64,000 bases of DNA from Pontederia crassipes (taxonomy: Eukaryota > Streptophyta > Magnoliopsida > Commelinales > Pontederiaceae). Under the pieces are notes generated by a model. The model searched no databases and had not been told where the DNA came from. It saw only the letters and a list, made by a program, of their open reading frames with translations. The stretch is from assembly GCA_030549335.1 (NCBI GenBank), contig CM060195.1:13917501-13981500 (forward strand), in the 5' to 3' direction. The position numbers were made by a program, and so were the translations under genes. Shown in pieces: positions 11,851 through 22,714 of the stretch (position 1 is its first letter; every line of letters starts with the position of its first letter).

Positions 11851-12675
11851 ATGATGTCACATAATATGAAGGTGGAGAAGTTCACTGGCAAAAATAATTT
11901 TGATCTTTGGTAGATCAAGATGTGGGAACTTTTAAAGAAGTGTCAACATTGGACACCTATCACGATGGCTAAATCAAAGGAAATCGATATGAAGGGCAAA
12001 GACAAGGAGATCAAACCCAAGGAATTGACATCGTAGGAAGAGAAGGCACACTTAATAATTCTATTGTGCCTAACGGATGAGGTGATAATCAAGGTCACAA
12101 ATGAAGAAACAATGGTTGGTCTGTGGTTGAGACTTGAGAGTCTCTCACCAAGAAGTTATTGTTGAAGCAACGTCTGTTGACCCTGCTCATGCAAGAAAGT
12201 ACTCCGACATCTTGATCAGTTGAATTGTTTTGGATCTGAAAAATATTGATGTAAAAATAGAAGATGAAGATGCACTCATACTTCTGTTAGTTTCTTCCAC
12301 CATCATATGAGAATTGTGTTCATATTATGATTTTCAGGAATGAAACTATGAGTTTGAAAGAAGTAATATCGAGTCTCCATATTCGTGAACTTCGGCATAA
12401 GGCATTCGAGAATTTTGTAGAGACTCAAGTCATAGAATTGGTATTAATCACGAAGATGGGACATGCTTCGACTTCAAAAAAATCCAATCCAAAGAGAAGA
12501 AGATTGTTGCCAAAGACATATGTAATTACTGTAAGGAACCAGGTCATTGAAAGAAAGATTGCTTGAAGAAGAAGAAAGTTCTTGTTGTTGCGGTGACACA
12601 TGAAACTGAAGATTCTGAAAATGATTTGGTTCTAGTTGCAATTGATCAAGAATGTCTCAAAGATTTCTTGATCTA
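11851..12675 (+). pseudogene. copia gag with CCHC zinc knuckle
   Basis: ATGATG at 11851 opens a gag-like frame with KVEKFTGKNNFDLW, typical of the copia gag start. Stops follow (for example TAG for Trp soon after). The nucleocapsid knuckle at 12521-12562 keeps CNYC...GH...C spacing (CX2CX4HX4C) with a stop at the residue after GH. It is followed by a lysine-rich stretch and VVAVTHETEDSEND. The fragment at 12327-12566 is in a shifted frame. Confidence 0.75.
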
Positions 12676-12689
12676 GAGTAGTATTCCTA

Positions 12690-14035
12690 TCATATCACAT
12701 GACTCTGAATAAAGAATGATTCTCATCTTATCACTAATAGTGAGAATGTCATCATGGACAACATGCGTCATGTCAAATAGTTGGGATTGTTTTTGTGCAA
12801 ATCAAGACTCATGATAATCTCGTGAGGATGTTGATAGATATCCACCATGTTACGTAAGTAAAGAAGAATTTGATATCACTTGGAGTCTTGGACTTTAGGG
12901 GTGTTAGTTCAATGTTGTTGGAGGCATCCTCACGATTATGAAGGGTAATACAACAGTTCTGAAAGGAATCATACAGAAGTCCTTGTACATATTAGAAGAC
13001 AAGACAACATTTGGTATTGCTATTGTGGCTAGTTCATTAGAGTTAGAGAAGTAAGTTGTAGCACATGCGGCTTAAGCATATCAGTGAGAACGAGATGAAT
13101 TTTATCAGCAAGGGAGGTCTTTTGGAAGGTCACAAGGTATCTGAAATCAACTTCGACAAGCACTGTGTATTTGACATATAACGAAGACTTCAGTTTAATA
13201 AGATAATGCACAAGACGAATGCGATCCTCGATTATATCCATGCTGATTGTTAAGGTCCCTCTCATGTTGTAATTGATGACTACTCGGGACTGACTTGAGT
13301 ATTCTTGATGAAGCAATGTGTGAGTTCTTCAAGGACTTCAAGCAATGAAAGGTTTTGATGGAAAATCAAACGTTGAAGAAAGTGAAGCGTCTCCGCACTA
13401 CTAATGATTTGGAGTGAATCGATTAGTTCTGCAAAGATGAAGGCATTGTTATACATCACATTGTCAAAGATATTCCATAGAAAAATGGAATGACATAACA
13501 AATGAACAAAATACTTCTGAAGAGCGTAAGGCGCATGCTCTCTAATGCTGGCTTGAATAGGTCATTCTAAGTTGAAATTATTAACACAACTTTCTACTTA
13601 GTGAATACAAGTTCAGCGACCACAATTGATCTCAAAACTCCTAATAAAGTATAGTCAGAAAATCATATTGATTATGCTAATATAAAAGTTTTTTATTTGT
13701 CTATCAAAAGAAAGTTGGATCCAAGAGACAAAGAAGAGGTGTTCGTGGAATATGGTACAGAAGTGAAGGTTTATAGGATTTGGTTCCCTTAAAACATAAA
13801 TGCATCCACAATAAAAATGTGACATTTGATGAAGCATTAATGTTGGAGTTGAAGGTGGAGATTGTTGACAGAACATAAGAGAGTACCAACGAGATAGATG
13901 CAAAAGGATCACATGAAATAGCAAAGCATGAAGAACAAGATGAGAAAACACAAGAAGCGTCAATTATTGCTAGACGTCCTCGCAAACAAGTGAGTCCTTA
14001 TAAGCGATATGACTTTGAAAATATGGTTGCTTATG
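12690..14035 (+). pseudogene. copia protease and integrase remnants
   Basis: Decayed frames show the gag-pre-integrase region (HISENEMNFISKGGLLEGH near 13075), integrase-core traces (ILDYIHADC near 13230, then VIDDYSG) and the linker toward RT (LDPRDKEEVFVEYG near 13717). No frame stays open for more than about 40 codons in the correct register. Protease is barely recognisable. Minus-strand frames at 13029-13985 are shadows. Confidence 0.65.
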
Positions 14036-14039
14036 CTTT

Positions 14040-15480
14040 GCGGGTACATAACTGAAGAGATGGAGTCCCTAGAGATGTCTTCTTATGGGGATGCCATCAC
14101 ATTTATTCAATCTAAATAATGGATTGCTACTATGATTGAGGAGATTGAATCTCTTCACAGAAATCAGATATGATAGCCGGTTAAGTTGCCTAAAAATAAA
14201 AAGGTTGTTCGCTCGAGGTGGATCTTCAAAGGCTGAATTTCCAAGAGTTGAAAGCACAAGAATATAAAGCAAAACTAGTTACTAAAACATATAGTCAGAA
14301 AGTAGGAGCGCAATGAAATATTTCTACATGTTATCAGACATACTTCTATCAAGGTGCTACTCACTATTGTAGCACATCAGAAACTAAAGGTTGAGCAAGT
14401 AGATGTGAAGACTATCTTCCTTCATGGAAAATTTGAAAAAGACATTCTTATGAGTCAGTCGGAAGGGTTCTCAATTTCAGGCAAGGAAGATCAAGTTTGC
14501 ATGTTGAAAAAATCTTTATATGGCCTGAAGTAATATCCCAAATAATGATACAAGAGGTTTTCTGCTTCATTATCAATAAAGAATTTAGCAAAAGTCCCTA
14601 TGGTTACTATGTATATCACAAAAAGGTGAAGGATGACTTCACCATCTATATGTTTTTGTATGTTGATGATATGCTCATTAGTACTAGGGACATGTTAGAC
14701 ATTCAAAATTTGAAGAAACTCCTTAGTGTAGAATTCAACTTGAAGGACCTTGGACAAAAACATTTGTAGATGAAAATATTAATAGATCGTACAAAGGATA
14801 AACTTTTCTCATCTCAGAAAAGCTATATTCAGAAGATTTTATTCAAGTTTGGAATGTTTAGAACAAAGCCCTTAAATACTCCATCGACTTCAAATATTCA
14901 TCTCTCTATTGCCTTGCACCACAATCAAAAGTAGAGAATGAGTACACGTCTCGGATTCCTTGTGCCAATATAGCTCAAAGTTCAATGTATAATATGGTCT
15001 ACACGAGATTTGACATTGCTCATGTAGTTAGTGTTATCAATAGGTCATGAGAAATTCAGACAAAGAACATTGGCAAATAGTGAAGCGCTTCTTTTGGTAT
15101 CTGAAATGAACGATAAAGAGTATTTAGTTGCATGTTACTCAAATTCATATTATATTACAAATGTTGATGGAAGACTATATCTTCACTTTGGATAGTTTTG
15201 TTATTCGTTTGAAAGCCACACTCCAACCATTAATCGCATTGTCTACCATAAAGGCAAAGTACATAGCATTAATTGAAAGACATCTGGTTGAAAGGCTTAA
15301 TTGGAAATCTCGAGTTGCATTAGGACCACACTATAGTGCACTATGACAACTTGAGTGTAATATGTTTAGCTAATGATCAAGTACATCATGAAATAATCAA
15401 ACAAAGAAGATGATCAAGGTGAATTAGATTAGTACTAAAGATAACATAGTTGATATGTTCACCAAGTTTGTTTCTCATAG
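14040..15480 (+). pseudogene. copia reverse transcriptase and RNase H
   Basis: RT blocks are visible in several frames. The best is the open stretch 14497-14769, with the catalytic box YVDD at 14659-14670 in context FLYVDDMLIST and then LKKLLSVEFNLKDLG. SSQKSYIQKILFKFGM (near 14815) continues the RT C-terminus. RNase H traces run to about 15480 (SNSYYITNVDG, then LSTIKAKYIAL). Frameshifts and stops inactivate it, although the YVDD aspartates persist. Confidence 0.8.
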
Positions 15481-15554
15481 CAAGTTTCAATATTATTTGA
15501 AGTTGCTAAGTATCAACATTTGGCAATAGCCCTAAGACGGGGCTAGCGGTAACA

Positions 15555-16065
15555 TGGTATGACATTGAAGATATTTGTGCTTTGAAAAATAATTCAAGTT
15601 AAGGTTGAGATTTATTGATAATGCTTTAAATTTTAACCCATTTGCAGCCCTAGATGTACCAATATGTTAGCCATACCCTTAGACAATAAGGGGCGGACTA
15701 GATGTACTAATATGTTAGCCATATCCTTAGACAATAAGGGGCGGAAAAATTGTCCGGCCTTTACGTGTGTCTCGCTTATGATTAAATGTGTATCCTTGTC
15801 GATATTGTTTGAATGTGTACTTCCAACCAAAGGGATACAAAACAATGACAAAGGTCTACGATACAGAGGGGGATCGAGGGTGGAACCTTCGAAATTTAAA
15901 CGATTTTAAGTTTTTTATTTTCTATTTTTATTAGAATTCTCCATGATGCTTGAGTTATTTTATATTTTTGTAATATCAATATTCCATAAAACATAGTCCA
16001 ATTTAGGATAAACATAGTGTAATTGTGATTGCTCTCTCCCTCTCCCTCTTTCTATTTCGGTAACA
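15555..16065 (+). repeat. 3' LTR of second copia
   Basis: It starts TGGTATGACATTGAAGATAT and ends TTCGGTAACA. It is homologous to 11294-11798. It carries an extra 48-bp unit (separate entry) and lacks a segment near the middle that the 5' copy has, so the two LTRs have diverged by indels as well as substitutions. Confidence 0.75.
15650..15745 (+). repeat. 48-bp tandem duplication in the 3' LTR
   Basis: Two adjacent units (15650-15697 and 15698-15745), both starting CTAGATGTAC and ending AATAAGGGGCGGA, differ at two positions. The 5' LTR has one unit, so the duplication arose after insertion. Confidence 0.9.
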
Positions 16066-16319
16066 GAGTTAATGCAGAAATACCGTTGGGCACATCAACT
16101 AGTGGCAAATGCAATTTAACAATTGTTCCTGATGGAAACAATTAATTTGCATTATGTAGTCTCAAAAGCTTTCTGACATGAAAATCGATAAGCAATTTTT
16201 ATTTCGCATACTAAGCAATGTACATAGTTTGATGCACAAAAGAAGAACTGAAACATTAAAGGAAAGATTACAGATTACAAGACATATATAGGCACTTCTT
16301 ACATTGAACAGTGCGCAGT
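16066..16319 (-). other. Probable 3' UTR of the NdhS gene
   Basis: The 254 bp between the copia 3' LTR and the NdhS stop codon have no coding signal. On the minus strand this is the downstream transcribed region. The LTR ends 255 bp from the stop codon, so polyadenylation may take place close to or inside retrotransposon sequence. Confidence 0.4.
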
Positions 16320-17171
16320 TCATTCGGACTTCTTCACGAGGGACTCCAGGACGGCGGACTTGGGGTTGACCATGGGGGGTCCCTTCTCTCGGCGCTCGAG
16401 CTCGTCGAGGCGGAAGGTGAGGAGCTTGTCCCAGTTCCCGCCCTCGAAGAGCACGCCGGCCTTGCCGTCGGACACCCTCTGCACGATACCGGTGTACATG
16501 TAGTAGGGGTTCCTGGCGTTCTTCACTATAACGATCATGCCGGGCAGGAACAGCGGCAGCTCGGGCAGCTTCGGCTTGGAGGCGCCGGACAGCACCAGGC
16601 CCAGCAGCTGCTCCTCCTCCTGTTGCTGTCTGCTCTTCTTCTTGCTCTTGGGCGGCGGAGGGGGGTTGGTCTGAATGAAGGTCTTGAGGCCCTTCTCGCC
16701 CCCGGGGAAGCCGCCGGTGAGCCCGAAGAGCTCCTTCTCGAAGGCGTCGTCGGGGTTGGTGATGCCCCCGATGGAGGGCGGGGCGGTCGTGGCTGTGGAG
16801 GGGGATTCTTCAGGGGGAGATTTAGAAGAGGTTGCCCTCTGGAGCTCCTTCTGGACTCCCTTCTCGCCGTTGCAGAGACCTCGACCGCCCATGAGCTCCG
16901 AAAGGTTGAACTTGGCGCAGGGCACGAATCGGAAGCTCATAGCTTTGGGGGTTCGGCATCGAAGAGAGGAGGAGTTGAGGAGAAGAGGGTTGCCAATGGT
17001 GGCGGAGTGGATTGGAGCTGAGAGCCCTCCCATGGACGGCTTCGTCGTGGTCGTAGTAGTAGGACACGGAGGAGTGGAGAGATGGGAGGAGGAGGAGGAG
17101 CAGGAGGAGTGGAGAGATTGGAGGCGGCCAACGACGGTCCACAAGTTAGTCGCAGGAGTGGCGTCCTCCAT
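16320..17171 (-). CDS. ndhS: NAD(P)H-quinone oxidoreductase subunit S, chloroplastic (NdhS/CRR31)
   Basis: This is a nuclear gene for the ferredoxin-side subunit of the chloroplast NDH complex. NDH works with photosystem I in cyclic electron flow, and family knowledge places NdhS at the ferredoxin docking site on the stromal side. Family signatures in order: [18 protein letters not shown] (about residue 88), [19 protein letters not shown] (mid protein), a proline run, then the SH3-like C-terminal domain with [34 protein letters not shown] and [14 protein letters not shown]. The frame is intronless. The first ATG (17171, context GGGATGG) gives 283 residues. The ATG at 17033 gives 237, closer to the family's usual length, with a transit-like Ser/Arg-rich start ([14 protein letters not shown]). 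The frame upstream of 17171 has no ATG. The copy looks intact and is the best-supported host gene here. Confidence 0.92.
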   Translation of the reverse strand: MEDATPATNLWTVVGRLQSLHSSCSSSSSHLSTPPCPTTTTTTKPSMGGLSAPIHSATIGNPLLLNSSSLRCRTPKAMSFRFVPCAKFNLSELMGGRGLCNGEKGVQKELQRATSSKSPPEESPSTATTAPPSIGGITNPDDAFEKELFGLTGGFPGGEKGLKTFIQTNPPPPPKSKKKSRQQQEEEQLLGLVLSGASKPKLPELPLFLPGMIVIVKNARNPYYMYTGIVQRVSDGKAGVLFEGGNWDKLLTFRLDELERREKGPPMVNPKSAVLESLVKKSE

Positions 17172-18099
17172 CCCCCTCTCGATCAGCCTCACGTCACGTG
17201 ACAAGAATGCGACAGGGGATCGCCCTTCGATTCCAGAGGAAGAGCGGACCAATCAATCCGACCGGTTTCAGAGCTATGTTTTCATAACCGATCAAAAGGC
17301 TAATTGGTTGGCATCATTAGAAAAAAAAAAATTGACGTTCTGCGATATAATTTTCATCTAAAAAAAATTATAATTATCTTTTTGGAATCTTTGGATGTTA
17401 AAAGTAAAGAACAAAATACAATAATTTATGAAAATTTCATGAGGAAAAAATGACGAGGTCTTATCTATGTAAATATTCCTGCTAATGATGGAAAGGCTTC
17501 AATCATTCTCATAAATCCTAATTATTTATCATTTGGTCTAACTTTTTTTATTTATTTGTTTTTTTATTTTTGTAAAAGTTTTCTACATCCGAACATCTAA
17601 AATTTACTAATGGATTTTTCAGACATGGTAAGACAAGTGCATTACCATGGACTTTTAAATTGTATAGAAATTTTTACATTTGTGCCAAACATGCCCTAAA
17701 GGAGTTACAATACCATGGATTGGATCAAGTTTAATCAAATTTAATAATCTTAAATAGAAATTTAATATATAAATAATAACCCATTAATAATAATAATTAA
17801 TAAAAATAGCATTGATTATATATTAAAAATTAAGAATTATTTAAAATTATGATTACAAATATATTATCATTATATTTTATTAATTATATAATATAAGTGA
17901 TGCAACATTAATTTATTTTATTATAATTCACTCTTGAATTTTCTTTTGGACTACTTTTAATTCTCCTCACATAATTTTTTAAAAGTTAATTTTTCTATAA
18001 ATAAAAATCTTGCATTTTTGTATAATTGTTTCATCTTAATTTCTTATTTTTATTTTGAATTTAGAGATGACTGGTTTTATTTTTTAAAAAAATTTCTCT
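17172..18099. other. NdhS upstream region, AT-rich, no gene
   Basis: This is the promoter side of NdhS (minus strand). The first 100 bp are GC-balanced, with an ATTGGT (inverted CCAAT) near 17250. Beyond 17300 the sequence is strongly AT-rich with long A and T runs. No convincing TATA box or coding sequence is seen. Confidence 0.45.
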
Positions 18100-19577
18100 T
18101 GTGCTTAAAAAAATTAATACTACCCAAAATCAAGGTAACTACCCAAAAAATTTCTCGTGTTGTAATTACTCGGTCCCTAACAATTTGTACCCAAACTTTG
18201 ATTTTTTCACACTTCGTCCACTTGACCGCTGATAGTCAGTTTATCGATTTCCTTGCTTACATGACCATCACTCCATCATTTCACTTTCATCCACATCATT
18301 CAAAAAATTAATAAAATAATATAGATATATAATAAAGTAATATTAAAAATAAAAAAGTGGACGTTGTCGTCGGAGCCGACGAGCTTGAATAATGTGTGTG
18401 TGTGTGGGGAGGGGGGGCATCATACCCCCTCTCTCCTGTGCACGCTCCCTCCCCCCCCCCCCCCCCCCCCCCCCCCTCCCTCCTCCCTCTGTAACTTGTC
18501 GTCTACTGACAAGTTGCCAGTAAGGGGGAGCCGACGCCCCCCACTCCTCTTTTGTGCGCATCGGAGAGCGCATGCGGGAGAGGAACAGGGGTCGTCGTCC
18601 CCCTTTTCCTCCCTTACGATTGGCGAGGGGGGAAAGGGAGGCGCCGGCCCACCTTTTCTCCTTCGCCGCGACACGCGGCGAAGAAGAAAAAGGGCCCCCC
18701 TTCTCTCATCAGACACAAGGGAGATAGGAGGGTGCCGTCCGCCATTTTTTACTTCGTTGGTGCCGGACTCAAAGCAGGAAAGGAGGCCAACACTCCTCTT
18801 TCTCCCTTGCGGCCTGCAAAGGGGGAAAGGGGGGCATGGCCCCCCTTTTCTCCTTTGCTCATGGACGACGAAGCAGAAAAGGAGGGCCAGTACCCCCTTC
18901 ATCCCTCGTGATTGGCGAAGGGAGAAAGAGGGGCGTCGACCCCCCCCCCCCCCCCTTTTCCGCTTTGCAGCGCGACACGGCGAAGGAAGAAAGGGGAGCT
19001 GACACCCCCTTCCCCCCTCGCCGGCTGAGAAGGGGAGAAGGGGGGCACCGGACCACACTCACATAGAGAGAGGGGGGGGGGGGGGGGGGGGGGCGACGCC
19101 CCATGTTCCTATCTCATGCACTCGTTGGCACGTGAGAGAGGAAAGGAGAGCCTCGTCCCCCCCCCCCCCCCTCTCTCTTTCACGTGTGCCGCCGAGCGCG
19201 TTTGGGAGAGAGAGGGCATCAGCCCCCCTTGCCGGCTGGCTCTCTCACGTGCGCCGGCGTGCTAGAGAGAGGAGGCGATGGCCCCTCCTTTGTATGAGCT
19301 CTTTCAACTTCGACGACGACGATAGGCATCAACTTTTTTTTTATTTTTAATATTATTTTATTATATATTTATGTTATTTTGTTAAATGATGTGGATGAAA
19401 GAGAAATAGTGTATGTCGCGACCACTAAGAGAGGAAATTGGGAAACCCGATATCAATAGTCATGTGGACGAAACGTGCAAGAAAATCAAACTAGGGAGAC
19501 ATTCTAATTACAAATTAAAATTAGAGAACCTTTGAGATATTGACTTAAAGTTGAGGGACTATATGTGCAATTTAGCC
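18100..19577. mobile_element. Fold-back element with long inverted arms and GC-homopolymer core
   Basis: The arms at about 18135-18360 and 19325-19577 are inverted copies. The inner ends pair closely (TTTTATTTTTAATATTA, then GATGTGGATGAAAG), and outer blocks such as TTCGTCCAC and TTTGATTTTCT/TTTGATTTTTT also match. The right outer end reads as GGGCTAAATTGCACATATAG on the minus strand, resembling Mutator-like terminal sequences. It abuts a copia gag fragment at 19580. The core has no transposase. A clean 9-bp target duplication was not found, so superfamily and exact ends are uncertain. Confidence 0.6.
18400..19320. repeat. GC-rich core with C and G homopolymers and palindromic units
   Basis: The core holds a 26-base C run (18451-18476), a 16-base C run (18940-18955), a 22-base G run (19072-19093) and a 15-base C run (19157-19171). 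Between them, diverged units alternate CCCCTTTTCTCC-type and GGCGAAG..AAAGGGG-type sequence, so each unit is itself partly palindromic. Open frames on both strands here come from composition, not genes. Confidence 0.7.
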
Positions 19578-19579
19578 CT

Positions 19580-19895
19580 CTCGTCGTATTGATAAGAGTC
19601 AAATTTGACCATAAACATCTAGAGCTTGGTGGTCGTGGTGACCTCATACTTATTGTGAAGCGGTGCCCACATTTCGAATGTTATATTATAGACTTCAAAT
19701 TCGCACAAGAGGAAATTATTCATTGTGCTTAGCAATGCAATGTGAACAATATGATTCTTTTTGGACCAGACCTTATATGCCTCCATGTCCCTTTAGTGTT
19801 GGGCATTCTTGCCAAGTGGGTTAATGGTCCTCAAAACCTTTCATTCTTTTAAGAGATATTGTACATTGCGATGTCAAATATCATAATATATCATG
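19580..19895 (-). pseudogene. copia gag fragment, same family as element at 1-9756
   Basis: The reverse complement aligns with the gag pieces at 1-230 and 3551-3650 without the interruption: GAATTTGAAGTCTATAATAT runs on into AACATTCGAAATGTGG, and AAATTTGACTCTTATCA follows. It gives the pre-insertion state of that site. It is broken at its downstream (left) end by the fold-back element. Confidence 0.75.
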
Positions 19896-21450
19896 GTTAA
19901 TTATCACTGTTTAGCTTTTCGTTCTTGTTTAGGTCAGGACTATTTTCAAAGCCATGGTCTAATTTAGTCACAAAATAGTAAAAATCAATATTATGTATGT
20001 TATAATTTGTCTGCAAAAATATAAATAATGAAATAATAATACTTTTGAAGTAGTGACATCGAGAGGTTGTTATACTCCCACTCACTCTTTCACTATCTCC
20101 AAGAAATATCATTATTCATTATATTAACAATAGGACAAAATTAATGTAAGTGTTTGAAATTTGAATTAACACATAATTCAAAATTTTTTACTCTATGCAT
20201 TTTGAATCAACTTATAATTCAAAATTATCGAAATTCATTTCGTGTGGCACACCAAATTATTTCTAATATGACTAAGACAATCATGACTAGTGCAACTAGG
20301 ACTTTTCTATGAGAGTTATCAATTAAATAACTACGTACTATCCTTCGTCTCAGCATCACATCAGAAAAATTGTACTAACACCATCACACATCAATCCTAT
20401 TTTTGGAGACTACGTCAATCATGCACCAAGCCAATTCCCCAAAACTTTTCTAGACATACATTTGGAGCCACTCACCACTCAACAGAAAGACATTGATTAT
20501 TGTGAAAGTATTTGAATCTTAAGTTGTCATAGTCCTGCAAAAGAACTTTTCACGTATAATTTAATTAACCATAGTTTATATAATTAGATCAACTAATTAT
20601 TCTTTATAGGATTGTATACAACATTTATTCCAACACATAGCAAAAAATAATATTACCATGCATGTTCAAAAAGAATTAATTAAATTTTAAATTTATTTAA
20701 TAATGTTATCATACTTAATAAAATTGGACATACCAATTTTAAATTCAAATTCACAATTTTAACACAACCAAAATTTTAGGAAGACAATTATTTGCAATAA
20801 ATTTTGCACATATCAATTTTGAATTCAAATTCAAATGTCAAATGATTCAAAATGTCTTCCATAATTGAATTTAAATCACAACAATAACTATCATTATGAC
20901 ATGCATAAATGGAAATATTTATTTCATGCATGATAATACATTTATTAGGGAATATTTGTAATTAGCATGCAAATCTAAACATTTAATTATTGCACTAAAT
21001 CAACAAATGATTTTCTTTTAATAGTTAATATTTTAAAATTTACAGAAAAAATTCATAAGGAAAATACATATTTTCCTAATTTTTTTAAAATTTTAAAATA
21101 GATATTTTCTACTTTTTAATTACTATTAACAAAAAGATATAGGTGCAAACACCTTTGCACCCATATAGGCCCTCCTAATGGGCCTTGTGTGAATAGTTTC
21201 TCTTTTTCCTTCTTTTTTTTTCTCTTTTTTTCTTGTAACACATGTAGAAAAAAATCCAAAAAAATTGTCAAAAATATTAAAATAAATCAAAAAATAAATT
21301 ATAGTCTAGGTTCATTCATAACATATTTGTGATGATAAAGACCATTTTGTCTCTCGATTGTGGTCATACAATTGAGATGCGCATATCCCAAAAATAATAT
21401 CAAATATTATTTTTTCGGCACAATCACGAGTTTAAAAAAAAGTCAGAAAA
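19896..21450 (-). other. Leader region of the minus-strand copia fragment
   Basis: About 1.55 kb of AT-rich DNA between the primer-binding site (21451) and gag (19895) matches the position of a copia 5' leader. No open frame of note. TTCAAATTC-type words recur (near 20200-20230, 20740 and 20820). No host gene seen. Confidence 0.45.
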
Positions 21451-21462
21451 GTTCTGATACCA
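21451..21462 (-). other. Primer-binding site (initiator tRNA-Met type)
   Basis: On the minus strand the sequence reads TGGTATCAGAAC directly after an LTR end. This near-perfect copia primer site fixes the orientation of the fragment as minus. Confidence 0.75.
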
Positions 21463-21463
21463 A

Positions 21464-21786
21464 TATTGAATTTATAACACTTATAAATCAGAGGTTGTGG
21501 AATACCTTTAATTGTGGAAGCAGATCGTTAAGTTCTTTCTACAAAACTGGATGAGCGTACTTGTATCTTGAAATCGGAGATTAAACCTAGGGGAATGGAA
21601 CTTGTAGCCACAATACAAGTATACAAAAGCATGCTTTGGACCCTCGATATTGGTCTTGTTTTATAGGAAATGAACAAAGCAAAAGAGACTTGGGCGAGGG
21701 GACAGCCTGACGATGCCTGACGTATTCAGAGTGTGCGTCATGCACGCTAATAATGTGCCCCAATGCCCAAAAGTGCATTTTCAACA
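21464..21786 (-). repeat. 5' LTR of minus-strand copia fragment
   Basis: On the minus strand it starts TGTTGAAAATGCAC and ends TGTTATAAATTCAATA, close to the ends of the LTR at 9277-9756 (TGTTGGGAAATGC; TGTTATAAATCCAACA). It is shorter (323 bp against 480 bp), mainly because it lacks the internal tandem array of the other copy. Confidence 0.65.
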
Positions 21787-22714
21787 AAGACGAAATGAGA
21801 ATGAACGCCTGGAAGGAATAACTTGAATCGAGTTATCTTCTCTCCTCTGGTTGATGTTTATTTTCCTATCCCGAGCACAAGTAATTCAATGAATGATGTC
21901 TTTAATTCTTCATGGTGATCGTCATTGTATTCCTTACACATATCATTCCTCTTGCATTTAATAAAATAAGTGACTTTAATTTAGTATAAAAAATCTAATA
22001 TTAAATGTCACTTAACATCTGGCTAAAAAATAATTTTGGTGTATTTCCATGGAATTTTGCATATTGTTCAATAATAGAGACACATAATCTTAGTGAAATT
22101 TTGCATATTGTTCAATAATAGAGACAACTAACATAGTGTTTTCGACGCTGCCAGGAGAGGGATGTTTGGACCTAATCCTCAACGAGGTCCACATTGAGGG
22201 AGGCCACCTTAACAACAATAGACAAAAAGGGCAAATTGAAAAATAAGGCACAACAACAGGAAACGAAATAAAACACCAGCCAACAAAATGCCTAACAGAA
22301 ATAGTCATATTTTTGGAGTTGGAGATCTTGAAGAGATATTCAATGCAGAGAGAAGTGCGGCATCCTAGATGCTCACGTTTCGATAGAAGAGAATAAACTC
22401 CATCTAGAGAAGTTGGCGAAAAAGTGCCGTGTTCGTGGTTTTCTTCCCCAACTCGCTGGAAATAAAGCCGCATTTGCTGAAGGGGAGAGGAGAGAGAGCT
22501 TTCTCCCCTAAAATCATGGAGGAGGAATGAGAATTAAGTGAGGATAGAATGGATGGTTCTGATTGAACGCGATGGATACCTCACATTTGTACTATGGATT
22601 GGAGTGCAATTTTAAGTTATTTTGGTAGCTAATTTGACTGATCAAGAGTTTGGAATCGATATATTCTATGTAACATCCGAAAGCCTGCTGCCACCCAAAG
22701 CCGAAGCCCATCAA
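21787..22714. other. Intergenic, no gene recognised
   Basis: Contains a near-duplicate of TTTTGCATATTGTTCAATAATAGAGACA (in part) at about 22055 and 22098. The open frame on the minus strand at 22090-22473 has no recognisable domain and no splice or start support, so I do not call it a gene. Confidence 0.4.

Larger units (their letters stand above)
11294..16065 (+). mobile_element. Second Ty1/copia retrotransposon, both LTRs present, decayed
   Basis: Two related direct repeats (11294-11798 and 15555-16065) bracket a primer-binding-site remnant, gag with a CCHC knuckle, integrase and RT/RNase H remnants in copia order, all plus strand. The LTRs differ by many substitutions and by indels, including a 48-bp duplication only in the 3' copy, so the insertion is old. 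Flanking five-base sequences do not match, in line with rearrangement at the 5' side. Confidence 0.85.

Noticed and set aside
13655-13985. Minus-strand frames of about 95-102 codons
   Set aside because: Antisense to copia integrase remnants on the plus strand.
16311-17361. Long plus-strand frames over 16311-17021 and 16675-17361
   Set aside because: They are antisense shadows of the GC-rich NdhS coding sequence on the minus strand, with no domain of their own.
18343-19104. Frames of 76 to 212 codons on both strands
   Set aside because: They lie in the homopolymer-rich core of a fold-back element and consist of Pro/Gly/Arg runs; open frames on both strands are due to composition.
22090-22473. 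127-codon minus-strand frame
   Set aside because: No domain; the hydrophobic stretch has no clear signal or membrane layout, and the surrounding DNA is repeat-derived.
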